Positions 42,793 to 50,673 of a stretch of 64,000 nt of DNA are shown here, piece after piece; position 1 is the first letter of the stretch; every line of letters begins with the position of its first letter. The stretch lies in contig CAYJMS010000002.1 of NCBI GenBank assembly GCA_964371615.1, positions 744,001 through 808,000 of the forward strand, written 5' to 3'. The notes below the pieces were generated by a model that searched no databases, was not told where the DNA came from, and worked only from the letters and a program-made list of their open reading frames with translations. The stretch is from SpSt-333 sp964371615 (GTDB lineage Bacteria; Bacteroidota; Ignavibacteria; UBA10030; UBA8401). Position numbers and translations under genes: made by a program.

Positions 42793-43434
42793 TTAGCTAG
42801 CCTTTGCTATTGGTTGCTCTCGTTTCACAAACGGAACACCGAACAATTTCAACAATTCCATCGCTTCCATATCGGTTTCCGCCGTCGTCACAAATGTGAT
42901 ATCCATACCGGAAATCTTCGTCACCTTATCGGCATCGATTTCCGGAAATATAATCTGTTCCTTGATTCCCAGGGTGTAGTTGCCTCGTCCGTCGAACGAC
43001 CGATCGGATACTCCGCGGAAATCCCTGATTTGCGGCATCGCCAGCGTGATCAACCGGTCGAAAAATTCGTACATCATCCTGTCCCGCAGCGTTACACGGG
43101 CGCCGATCGGAAGGCCTTCGCGCAATTTGAAGTTTGAAATTGCCTTCTTTGCCTTGGTGACCGCCGCTTTTTGTCCGGTAATCGTTTCCAATTCCGCAAC
43201 AGCGGTATCGAGCAGTTTCGCATCCTGCGTTGCGCCGCCGACGCCGACGTTGACCGAGATCTTTTCGATCTTCGGCACTTGCATCACATTCTTGTATTGA
43301 AACCGTTTCATCATTGCCGGAACGATTTCTTTTTTATATTTTTCCGCCAGGCGGGGATACGCGCCCTGTTCGCGGACGTGTCCGCCTTTTTTCTTCTCGG
43401 ACTTCTCTTCTTTTTTGGTCTTTTCTTTTGCCAT
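42793..43434 (-). CDS. rplE: 50S ribosomal protein L5
   Basis: 213 residues, about 30 more than usual because of a Lys-rich N-terminal extension (AKEKTKKEEKSEKKKGGH). The core YPRLAEKYKKEIVPAMMKRFQYKN, KIEKISVNVGVGGA, GLPIGARVTLRDRMMYEFFDRL and FPEIDADKV is standard. L5 binds 5S rRNA and P-site tRNA. The tail start has GAGAGAAAGA just upstream, so it is probably real. Confidence 0.96.
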   Translation of the reverse strand: MAKEKTKKEEKSEKKKGGHVREQGAYPRLAEKYKKEIVPAMMKRFQYKNVMQVPKIEKISVNVGVGGATQDAKLLDTAVAELETITGQKAAVTKAKKAISNFKLREGLPIGARVTLRDRMMYEFFDRLITLAMPQIRDFRGVSDRSFDGRGNYTLGIKEQIIFPEIDADKVTKISGMDITFVTTAETDMEAMELLKLFGVPFVKREQPIAKAS

Positions 43435-43488
43435 GGTCTTTCTCTCGTTCAGTGTGGTACGTTATTCGCGGACCACCGTTGTGGGATA

Positions 43489-43812
43489 TTAAAACATCTC
43501 GCCGCTTTTTTGAGCAACGCGCATCACCTTTTTTCTGCCGGTCACGGCATCCTTCGTACGGGCGTACCCGACGCGGGTCGCTGCACCGCTCTTCGGATCT
43601 TTCACCATGACGTTGGACGAATGAATGGGCGCTTCTTTCTGTACCACGCCGCCCTGGGGATTCTTCTGACTCGGACGGGTGTGCCGTTTCACAATGTTCA
43701 CGCCTTCAACAATCACCTTGTTGGATTCGCGGAACACCTTCAGGACTTTTCCTTCTTTGCCTTTGGAGTTTCCGGCGATCACAACGACGATATCATTCTT
43801 TTTTACATGCAT
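43489..43812 (-). CDS. rplX: 50S ribosomal protein L24
   Basis: 107 residues from ATG 43812 (MHVKKNDIVVVIAGNSKGKEGKV); an upstream ATG would overlap rplN. KOW motif in the first 35 residues, then GVNIVKRHTRPSQKNPQGGV, a strong family match. It starts folding of the 23S rRNA 5' domain. The upstream base stretch AAAGAGAAAAAG may serve as ribosome site. Confidence 0.96.
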   Translation of the reverse strand: MHVKKNDIVVVIAGNSKGKEGKVLKVFRESNKVIVEGVNIVKRHTRPSQKNPQGGVVQKEAPIHSSNVMVKDPKSGAATRVGYARTKDAVTGRKKVMRVAQKSGEMF

Positions 43813-43831
43813 GTCTTTTTCTCTTTCTGAA

Positions 43832-44200
43832 TTACAACACTTCGGGTGCAAGGGAGACGATCTTCATATACTGCTTTTCGCGCAGTTCGCGGGCGACGGG
43901 GCCGAAGATACGCGTTCCGCGCGGTTCGCCCTGCGGGTTCACCAGCACGACGGCGTTCTCGTCGAACCGGATGTACGAACCGTCTTTACGGCCGACTTCC
44001 TTCTTCGTCCGGACCACTACGGCGCGTGACACTTCGCCCTTTTTGACCTGGGCACCCGGTATCGCCGATTTCACCGAGACGACCACAAGGTCTCCGACCG
44101 AAGCGTACCGCCGGTCATGACCGCCGAGAACACGGATGCAGCGAACTTTTTTTGCGCCTGAATTATCTGCAACCACTAAATTGGTTTCTTCTTGAATCAT
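43832..44200 (-). CDS. rplN: 50S ribosomal protein L14
   Basis: 122 residues: MIQEETNLVVADNSGAKKVRCIRVLGG in layout, VVRTKKEVGRKDGSYIRFDENAVVLVN and EPRGTRIFGPVARELREKQYMKI. GGAG eight bases before the ATG. Forms bridges B5 and B8 with the small subunit. Confidence 0.98.
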   Translation of the reverse strand: MIQEETNLVVADNSGAKKVRCIRVLGGHDRRYASVGDLVVVSVKSAIPGAQVKKGEVSRAVVVRTKKEVGRKDGSYIRFDENAVVLVNPQGEPRGTRIFGPVARELREKQYMKIVSLAPEVL

Positions 44201-44227
44201 ATTCTTCTCCGAACAATGCTCGTTATC

Positions 44228-44485
44228 TTACTTTGCCTTTGCCACAATTTCGACCAATCGCCAGCGCTTGAGTTTGCTCAATGGCCGTGTTTCCATGATC
44301 TTTACCGTATCGCCCACACCCGCTTCGCTCTTCTCGTCGTGAACGTAGAATTTTGTCGTCCGTTTGAAATATTTTTTATACAGCGGATGCGCCACTTTGC
44401 GCTCGATCGCCACCACGATGCTCTTTTGCATCTTGTTGCTGATCACTTTCCCTGTTCTGATTTTACGTGTCGTACGTTGTTCCAT
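44228..44485 (-). CDS. rpsQ: 30S ribosomal protein S17
   Basis: 85 residues from the second of two adjacent ATGs (44485), which has the better distance to GAGGA. MEQRTTRKIRTGKVISNKMQKSIVVAIER, then HPLYKKYFKRTTKFYVHDE and GDTVKIMETRPLSKLKRWRLVEIV. An OB-fold protein of the 30S body. Confidence 0.97.
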   Translation of the reverse strand: MEQRTTRKIRTGKVISNKMQKSIVVAIERKVAHPLYKKYFKRTTKFYVHDEKSEAGVGDTVKIMETRPLSKLKRWRLVEIVAKAK

Positions 44486-44500
44486 CATTCCTCTTAACGA

Positions 44501-44716
44501 TTATTGCTGTGCTGCAACGGTAGTTTTGGACAATGCCCGCTCGCGCAGTATCGTCTTCATACGGGCGATATCCTTGCGGAGCAGCGTGAATTTGGACGTG
44601 TTCTCGACCTGGCTGGTGGCCTTTTGAAAATTCATCGTCGAGAGCGCATCGTTGTTTTCCTGGATGCGTTTTACCAGTTCCTCATCCGTCAATTGTCGAA
44701 GTTCGTGTGTTTTCAT
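44501..44716 (-). CDS. rpmC: 50S ribosomal protein L29
   Basis: 71 residues from MKTHELRQLTDEELVKRI (AAGGAG six bases upstream; a longer frame overlaps rplP). Two helices, with the LRKDIARMKTILRER family block. Lies at the exit tunnel where trigger factor and SRP dock. Confidence 0.96.
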   Translation of the reverse strand: MKTHELRQLTDEELVKRIQENNDALSTMNFQKATSQVENTSKFTLLRKDIARMKTILRERALSKTTVAAQQ

Positions 44717-44726
44717 GGTGCTCTCC

Positions 44727-45146
44727 TTACGCTGCCAGGTCGATACGTGTAACAAATTTTGTCTTAATCGGAAGTTTGTGCGACGCCAGCTTCAGCGCTT
44801 CCTGTGCCACTTCCTTCTTGATGCCGCCGACTTCGAACATGATGCGGCCGGGTTTTACCACCGCCACCCAGAATTCCGGCGCGCCTTTTCCGCTTCCCAT
44901 ACGTGTTTCCGCCGGTTTTTTGGAGACTGGTTTATCCGGGAAGATCCGGATCCACACTTTTCCTTCGCGTTTCATCAACCGCGTCAATGCGACACGCGCT
45001 GCTTCAATTTGCCGGGCGGTAATCCATCCCGGTTCCATGGCTTTCAGACCGAAATCACCGAATGCGACGGTGGCACCTCGTGTTGCAACACCGCGCATCC
45101 TTCCGCGCTGTGCTCTTCTGAATTTCACTCTTTTTGGCATTAACAT
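44727..45146 (-). CDS. rplP: 50S ribosomal protein L16
   Basis: 139 residues: MLMPKRVKFRRAQRGRMRG, then FGLKAMEPGWITARQIEAARVALTR and KPAETRMGSGKGAPEFWVAVV. GGAG ten bases before the first ATG. Needed for A-site tRNA placement. Confidence 0.98.
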   Translation of the reverse strand: MLMPKRVKFRRAQRGRMRGVATRGATVAFGDFGLKAMEPGWITARQIEAARVALTRLMKREGKVWIRIFPDKPVSKKPAETRMGSGKGAPEFWVAVVKPGRIMFEVGGIKKEVAQEALKLASHKLPIKTKFVTRIDLAA

Positions 45147-45174
45147 AATGTACAGACTCCGATTGCGATGTTGA

Positions 45175-45813
45175 TTATCGACCGACTTTTTCTAACACTT
45201 CACCTTTACAGATCCACACTTTCACGCCAATCTTTCCGTAGATGGTGGCGGCTTCCGCGTGGGCATAATCGATATCCGCGCGCAGCGTGTGCAGCGGAAT
45301 GCGTCCTTCTTTATACTGTTCCGTACGGGCAATTTCCGCGCCGCCGAGACGTCCGCCGCACTTCACGCGGATTCCTTCGGCGCCCATGCGCATGGCGGCG
45401 GTGATCGCCTGCTTCATCGCACGACGAAATGCCACGCGGCCTTCCAGTTGTGCGGCAATATTTTCTGCCACCAGCGCCGCATCCAGTTCGGGACGCTTGA
45501 TCTCATTGATCAGGATCTTGATTTCTTTATTGGTAATCTTCTTCAGTTCTTCTTCCAGTTGGGAGATCTCTTTGCCGCTCTTACCGATCACGACACCGGG
45601 ACGCGATGTGTGAATGGTGACGCGGGCATTCTTCGGGGTCCGCTCGATCTGGATTTTGGACACACCGGCTTTCTTCAACCGGTTGCGCAGATAATTGCGA
45701 ACATGATAATCTTCGTTTAATTTTTCCGCAAAGTTCCTATCATCATACCAGTTCGAGTCCCAGGTCTTGATGATCCCTAATCGTAATCCCGTCGGATTAA
45801 TTTTTTGTCCCAA
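45175..45813 (-). CDS. rpsC: 30S ribosomal protein S3
   Basis: 212 residues from TTG 45813 with GAGGAG five bases upstream; MGQKINPTGLRLGI is the invariant start. KH domain with VVIGKSGKEISQLEEELKK (GxxG loop) and C-terminal GRLGGAEIARTEQYKEGRIPLHTLRADIDY in layout. Lines the mRNA entry with helicase activity. The C-terminus is compact (ends EVLEKVGR). Confidence 0.97.
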   Translation of the reverse strand: MGQKINPTGLRLGIIKTWDSNWYDDRNFAEKLNEDYHVRNYLRNRLKKAGVSKIQIERTPKNARVTIHTSRPGVVIGKSGKEISQLEEELKKITNKEIKILINEIKRPELDAALVAENIAAQLEGRVAFRRAMKQAITAAMRMGAEGIRVKCGGRLGGAEIARTEQYKEGRIPLHTLRADIDYAHAEAATIYGKIGVKVWICKGEVLEKVGR

Positions 45814-45831
45814 AGTAACTCCTCAACTGAA

Positions 45832-46185
45832 TTATTTTTTTGTTTTTCGCTGATCGACCACGATGGTCAGATGGTGCGACCGTTTGATCATTCTATATGC
45901 CCGGCCCATCGGCGCGGGAAGAATCCGCTTCATCTGCGGACCGCCGTTAACGAACACTTCTTTCACGAAGAGGTCGTCGGTGCTGATGCCGGCGTTTGCG
46001 TCTTTGTTCTGAAAATTCGATACCGCCGACCGGAGAACCTTTTCGGCGCTCTTGGCGGCATGTTTCGGTTGAAAATGCAGGATGTTCATCGCCTCTCCGA
46101 CTGATTTGCCCCGGATGAGGTCAATGACTATGCGCATCTTTCGCGGTGATGTTCCTTCGTACCGATTTACTGCTCGTGCTTCCAT
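45832..46185 (-). CDS. rplV: 50S ribosomal protein L22
   Basis: 117 residues: MEARAVNRYEGTSPRKMRIVIDLIRGK, LHFQPKHAAKSAEKVLRSAVSNFQN in layout, PAPMGRAYRMIKRSHHLTIVV. Its beta-hairpin (PAPMGRAYR) reaches into the exit tunnel constriction, a site of macrolide effects; the loop looks wild type. Confidence 0.97.
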   Translation of the reverse strand: MEARAVNRYEGTSPRKMRIVIDLIRGKSVGEAMNILHFQPKHAAKSAEKVLRSAVSNFQNKDANAGISTDDLFVKEVFVNGGPQMKRILPAPMGRAYRMIKRSHHLTIVVDQRKTKK

Positions 46186-46215
46186 GTACTATCGTCTCCA
46201 AAAAAAATTTCTAGT

Positions 46216-46494
46216 TTATGCCGACGCTTCCGAACGAACACCGGGGTGTCCGCGGAAAATTCTTGTCGGCGCAAATTCACCGAGCTTGTGACCGACCATG
46301 GCTTCCTGAATATAGACGGGAATAAACTTGTTCCCGTTATGCACCGCGAACGTGTGTCCGACGAAATCCGGCGTTATCGTGCATGACCGCGACCATGTCT
46401 TGATCACTTGTTTCTTGTTTGTCTTATTCAACGCTTCCACTTTTTTAAGCAGGCGTGAATCGATATAGGGACCTTTTTTGAGTGAACGACTCAT
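46216..46494 (-). CDS. rpsS: 30S ribosomal protein S19
   Basis: 92 residues: MSRSLKKGPYIDSRLLKKV, TWSRSCTITPDFVGHTFAVHNGNKFIPVYI in layout, and GHKLGEFAPTRIFRGH. Pairs with S13 in the 30S head. Confidence 0.98.
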   Translation of the reverse strand: MSRSLKKGPYIDSRLLKKVEALNKTNKKQVIKTWSRSCTITPDFVGHTFAVHNGNKFIPVYIQEAMVGHKLGEFAPTRIFRGHPGVRSEASA

Positions 46495-46508
46495 AGTGCT
46501 CTCTTAAA

Positions 46509-47342
46509 TTACTTTCGACGCTTGACAATGTATTGACTGGACTGCTTTTTGCGTTTCCGCGTTTTTAGACCTTTGGATAACTGACCCCACGGACTGCGCG
46601 GATGCTGCCAACCGCCGCCGCCCTTCGATTTTCCCTGACCGCCGCCCATCGGATGGTCGACCGGATTCATCACCATACCGCGGGTATGGGGACGGATGCC
46701 CAGCCAGCGCGAACGACCCGCTTTGCCGAGACTGAGATTTTCATGATCGATGTTGCCGAGCTGGCCGATCGTCGCATAACATTCCGCATGCACGTTGCGC
46801 GATTCGCCGGACGGAAATTTCAGCAGCACAAACGGACCTTCTTTTGCCTGTACCATCGCAAAATTCCCGGCGCTCCGTGCAACCTGTCCGCCCTTCCCTT
46901 TTTTCAATTCGATATTGTGTACCATCGTATTGACCGGGATGGCTTTCAGCGGTAGCGCATTGCCGACGTTGGGTTCGACAGTTTCGCCGGCGACGATCTT
47001 TGTGCCGACTTTCATACCTTCGGGGGCGAGCACGTACGTCTTCTCTCCGTCGGGATAATGAATCAGGGCGATGTAGCACGATCGGTTCGGATCGTATTCA
47101 ATGGCCGCCACTTTTCCTTCGATATCACGTTTTGACCGCTTGAAGTCGATCACCCGGTACCGGCGTTTGTGTCCCCCGCCCCGATGACGCGACGTTACCC
47201 GTCCGTGGCTGTTGCGGCCGCCGGATTTGGTCAGCTTCTCGAGAAGCGATTTTTCGGGAGTCGTTTTGGTGATCTCCTCGAATGTCGCGATCGAATAGAA
47301 TCGTGTCGCGGCAGTGGTCGGTTTTAATTTACGAATTGCCAT
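46509..47342 (-). CDS. rplB: 50S ribosomal protein L2
   Basis: 277 residues with the RHRGGGHKRRYRVIDFKR block, the OB and SH3-like domains, and the C-terminal GVVMNPVDHP-type signature, here RGMVMNPVDHPMGGGQGKSKGG, which carries the conserved His near the peptidyl transferase centre. Length as expected. Confidence 0.98.
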   Translation of the reverse strand: MAIRKLKPTTAATRFYSIATFEEITKTTPEKSLLEKLTKSGGRNSHGRVTSRHRGGGHKRRYRVIDFKRSKRDIEGKVAAIEYDPNRSCYIALIHYPDGEKTYVLAPEGMKVGTKIVAGETVEPNVGNALPLKAIPVNTMVHNIELKKGKGGQVARSAGNFAMVQAKEGPFVLLKFPSGESRNVHAECYATIGQLGNIDHENLSLGKAGRSRWLGIRPHTRGMVMNPVDHPMGGGQGKSKGGGGWQHPRSPWGQLSKGLKTRKRKKQSSQYIVKRRK

Positions 47343-47357
47343 AGCCTACTCTGCTTA

Positions 47358-47645
47358 TTATGCTGTTGCCAAAAAATCAATGGATTGACCGTCTTGTAAC
47401 GTGACGATCGCTTTTTTCCAGTCGCTGCGTTTGCCGACGACGCGGCCGCGGCGGGTCAATTGTGTCTTAATTTTTCCCTTCACATTCAATGTGCGGACGC
47501 TGGTGACGACGACATTGAATTTTTTCTCTACCGCACGCGCAATCTCGATCTTATTCGCCTGTTGTTCGACCTTGAATGCATACTGGCGTTTCGTTGCCAG
47601 GTCCGTCATCTTTTCGGTCAGTAATGGTTGTATGAGAATTCCCAT
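47358..47645 (-). CDS. rplW: 50S ribosomal protein L23
   Basis: 95 residues: PLLTEKMTDLATKRQYAFKVEQQANKIEIARAVEKKF in layout and VRTLNVKGKIKTQLTRRGRVVGKRSDWKKAIVTL. Docking site of trigger factor and SRP at the tunnel exit. Confidence 0.97.
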   Translation of the reverse strand: MGILIQPLLTEKMTDLATKRQYAFKVEQQANKIEIARAVEKKFNVVVTSVRTLNVKGKIKTQLTRRGRVVGKRSDWKKAIVTLQDGQSIDFLATA

Positions 47646-47666
47646 GGTGATATCCGCCGCTATACG

Positions 47667-48296
47667 TTAGTTTGCAAATGTATTGTGAATGACATCCACA
47701 CAGCTTTTCGTCAGCACAACAACATTGTTGTTGAGGATGTCATAGGTCGACGCCTTCGCCGCTTCGAGAACGTTGAGGGTCGGAATGTTGCGTCCCGCCT
47801 TTAACACGTTCAGATCGGTCTTCGACGTCAGGAAGAGCACTTTCTTCCGGTCCACCTGCAGCGCCTTCAAAATGGACGTCATCTCTTTTGTTCTTGGAAC
47901 ATCGAACGAAAAATCTTCGACGATGAGAATCTGACCGTCTTTTGCCTTGTATGACCAGGCAGATTTCCTGGCCAGTCGTTTTACTTTTGCGGGAAGCGTC
48001 ACGACATAATCGTGTGGTGTCGGTCCGAAAATGGATCCGCCGCCCGGCATCAACGGTGAACGTCCGGTACCCTGACGGGCTCGTCCTGTTTTCTTTTGGG
48101 AGAACGGTTTCTTGCCGCCGCCCCGCACCTCGCTGCGCCCCTTCACCTTGTGAGTACCCTGACGCTGATTGGCGCGATAGGACCGAACCGCCTGATAGAT
48201 CGCATGATCGTTCGGTTCGATTTCAAATATCTCCGGCTTCAACTCGATCGTTTCGCCGTTTTTGGATCCGTCTTTTTTTAGAACATCTAGTTTCAT
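47667..48296 (-). CDS. rplD: 50S ribosomal protein L4
   Basis: 209 residues: YQAVRSYRANQRQGTHKVKGRSEVRGGGKKPFSQKKTGRARQG-type extended loop that reaches the exit tunnel, then GPTPHDYVVTLPAKVKRLA and VLEAAKASTYDILNNNVVVLT. L4 represses the S10 operon in some bacteria; no leader was identified here. Confidence 0.97.
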   Translation of the reverse strand: MKLDVLKKDGSKNGETIELKPEIFEIEPNDHAIYQAVRSYRANQRQGTHKVKGRSEVRGGGKKPFSQKKTGRARQGTGRSPLMPGGGSIFGPTPHDYVVTLPAKVKRLARKSAWSYKAKDGQILIVEDFSFDVPRTKEMTSILKALQVDRKKVLFLTSKTDLNVLKAGRNIPTLNVLEAAKASTYDILNNNVVVLTKSCVDVIHNTFAN

Positions 48297-48321
48297 AGCT
48301 GATGCTTTCTCTGCAGTCAGG

Positions 48322-48945
48322 TTATTTCGTAATGGTCACGTAGGTATTCTTCGCGCCGGGTATCGATCCTTTGACAAGGATAAGATTCGACTCAGGAATC
48401 ACCTTCAGTACGGTTAAATTCTTTACAGTAACATTGTCAAAACCCATTCGACCGGCCATCCGCATTCCCTTGAAGACACGCGAAGGGTAGGACGATCCGC
48501 CGATGGATCCGGGAGCGCGCACGCGGTCGGACTGACCGTGCGAAGTCATGCCGACGCCTCCGAAGTGATGGCGTTTCACCACACCCTGGAATCCGCGTCC
48601 CTTGGAACGAGCCGTGACATCGACGACATCGCCTTTGGTAAAGACGGTATCGACACGGAGTTCCTGTCCGATCTCCAGTTTCACGCCGTTGAAGTTCCTG
48701 AACTCACGCAGGAGCCGCAGCGCTTTGGAGCCGGCCTTCTGAAAATGGCCGCGCAGGGGTTTGGTAACGAGACGCTCGGGTTTTTCATCATACCCCAGCT
48801 GAACGGCGTCGTAGCCGTCTTTTTCTTTGGTGCGAAGTTGTGTGACAAAACAGGGACCGGCTTCGATCACGGTACAGGGAACAGCGATACCGTTGTCGTC
48901 ATAGACACTTGTCATGCCAATCTTTTTTCCTAAAATTCCACTCAC
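48322..48945 (-). CDS. rplC: 50S ribosomal protein L3
   Basis: 207 residues from GTG 48945 (AAGGAG nine bases upstream). GILGKKIGMTSVYDDNG, GDVVDVTARSKGRGFQGVVKRHHFGG in layout, GSSYPSRVFKGMRMAGRMG. An early assembly protein close to the peptidyl transferase centre. Confidence 0.97.
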   Translation of the reverse strand: MSGILGKKIGMTSVYDDNGIAVPCTVIEAGPCFVTQLRTKEKDGYDAVQLGYDEKPERLVTKPLRGHFQKAGSKALRLLREFRNFNGVKLEIGQELRVDTVFTKGDVVDVTARSKGRGFQGVVKRHHFGGVGMTSHGQSDRVRAPGSIGGSSYPSRVFKGMRMAGRMGFDNVTVKNLTVLKVIPESNLILVKGSIPGAKNTYVTITK

Positions 48946-49021
48946 AGGTATATTCTCCTTGAGAACAATCGTAAACTATTCAAATCAAATCGTTGATGCG
49001 CAACTGCAATGCTGTCCGCGG

Positions 49022-49330
49022 TTACACTTTGATCTCCACATCGACCCCGGCCGGCAGGTCCAGTTTCATCAATGCGTCGACCGTCTTGGATCCGGACGAC
49101 AGGATGTCGATCAGCCGTTTATGCGCTTTCAGTTCGAACTGTTCGCGCGATTTTTTGTCGACGTGCGGCGACCGGTTGACCGTAAAGACCGACCGTTTCG
49201 TCGGCAGCGGTATCGGACCGGATACGACGGCGCCGGTAGACTTCACCGTTTTGATGATCTTTTCGGCAGACTTATCGATCAAATTATGATCGTAGGAACG
49301 CAGTTTGATTCGGATTTTTTGACCAGCCAA
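49022..49330 (-). CDS. rpsJ: 30S ribosomal protein S10
   Basis: 102 residues from TTG 49330 (AAGGAG ten bases upstream): QKIRIKLRSYDHNLIDKSAEKI, GPIPLPTKRSVFTVNRSPHVDKKSREQFE in layout. Also the NusG/NusE partner in transcription-translation coupling. Confidence 0.97.
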   Translation of the reverse strand: MAGQKIRIKLRSYDHNLIDKSAEKIIKTVKSTGAVVSGPIPLPTKRSVFTVNRSPHVDKKSREQFELKAHKRLIDILSSGSKTVDALMKLDLPAGVDVEIKV

Positions 49331-49355
49331 TGTTCTTCTTCTCCTTGATGAACAT

Positions 49356-49380
49356 CGTGGCGCTGATGGACAGCGCCACG
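49356..49380. repeat. Perfect 10-bp hairpin between tuf and rpsJ
   Basis: CGTGGCGCTG and CAGCGCCACG with a 5-base loop. No T-run follows on the minus strand; a processing site or weak attenuator separating the str and S10 parts is possible. Confidence 0.5.
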
Positions 49381-49399
49381 AGCATCGTGCGAATTAATG

Positions 49400-50605
49400 T
49401 TATTCAGTGATCTTGGTAACGACACCGGCACCGACCGTACGGCCGCCTTCGCGGATAGCGAAGCGCAGACCCTCGTCCATTGCGATGGTCGAGATCAGTT
49501 CGATGGACATATTGTCAACGTTGTCGCCCGGCATAACCATTTCCACGCCGGCAGGCAATGTCACCACGCCGGTGACGTCTGTGGTACGGAAATAGAACTG
49601 GGGACGATAGCCGTTGATGAACGGAGTGTGACGTCCGCCTTCTTCTTTCTTCAACACGTACACCTGTGCGGTGAACTTCTTGTGCGGCGTAATGGAACCC
49701 GGTTTGGCAATAACCATACCGCGTTCGAGATCGTTCTTTTCAACACCGCGCAGCAACAGACCGGCATTGTCGCCGGCTACCACTTCGTCAAGTTCCTTCC
49801 GGAACATTTCGGCACCGGTGATCACGGTCTTTTTGTGCGCACCGAGTCCGATGATTTCAACTTCATCGCCGACTTTCGCACGTCCGCGTTCACAGCGTCC
49901 CGTACCGACCGTACCGCGGCCGGTGATCGAAAATACGTCTTCGACCGGCATCAGGAACGGTTTGTCGGATTCACGCTTCGGCTCGGGAATATAGGTATCG
50001 ACCGCATCCATCAATTCAATGATCGGCTTGTAGGCCGGATCGTCGATGGGCTTGCCGGCAGCAAACGCTTCCAGCGCTTTGGTGGCGGATCCGCGGATAA
50101 TCGGAATTTCGTCGCCGGGAAATTTGTAGGATGTCAGCAATTCGCGCAGTTCCATCTCCACCAGATCGAGCAGTTCCGGATCGGAAATATCAACTTTGTT
50201 CAAAAACACGACAATCTTCGGCACACCGACCTGATACGCAAGAAGGATATGTTCCTTCGTCTGCGGCATCGGTCCGTCGGTACCGGCAACAACCAGAATG
50301 GCACCGTCCATCTGTGCGGCGCCGGTGATCATGTTCTTCACATAGTCAGCGTGGCCGGGACAGTCGACGTGTGCATAGTGACGCTTGTCGGTCGAATATT
50401 CAACGTGTGCCGTTGCGATCGTGATACCGCGTTCGCGCTCTTCCGGCGCATTATCGATCGAATCGAATGTGCGGATGCTGGAAAGACCTTTCATCGACAT
50501 TGTCATCGTAATCGCTGCGGTGAGCGACGTCTTACCGTGATCGACGTGTCCGATCGTACCGATGTTCACGTGCGGTTTACTGCGGTCAAATTTTTCTTTT
50601 GCCAT
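49400..50605 (-). CDS. tuf: Translation elongation factor Tu
   Basis: 401 residues. GTPase motifs GHVDHGKTSLTAAI (G1), ERGITIATAHVEY (G2), DCPGHADYVKNM (G3), FLNKVD (G4) and RGSATKAL (G5). Domains II (VFSITGRGTVGTGRCERG) and III (FRTTDVTGVVTLPAGVEMVMPGDN in layout) carry aminoacyl-tRNA. Strong AAGGAG upstream. The large open frame on the opposite strand is only a shadow of its codon bias. Confidence 0.98.
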   Translation of the reverse strand: MAKEKFDRSKPHVNIGTIGHVDHGKTSLTAAITMTMSMKGLSSIRTFDSIDNAPEERERGITIATAHVEYSTDKRHYAHVDCPGHADYVKNMITGAAQMDGAILVVAGTDGPMPQTKEHILLAYQVGVPKIVVFLNKVDISDPELLDLVEMELRELLTSYKFPGDEIPIIRGSATKALEAFAAGKPIDDPAYKPIIELMDAVDTYIPEPKRESDKPFLMPVEDVFSITGRGTVGTGRCERGRAKVGDEVEIIGLGAHKKTVITGAEMFRKELDEVVAGDNAGLLLRGVEKNDLERGMVIAKPGSITPHKKFTAQVYVLKKEEGGRHTPFINGYRPQFYFRTTDVTGVVTLPAGVEMVMPGDNVDNMSIELISTIAMDEGLRFAIREGGRTVGAGVVTKITE

Positions 50606-50673
50606 GAGGATTTCTCCTTGTGATAATGAATGATTGTTTTACTTCAAAAAAATCAACGGCGTACTGCGTCCTG

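Noticed and set aside
49397..50623. A 408-codon open frame opposite tuf
   Set aside because: EF-Tu is certain on the minus strand; strong codon bias leaves the antisense frame open.
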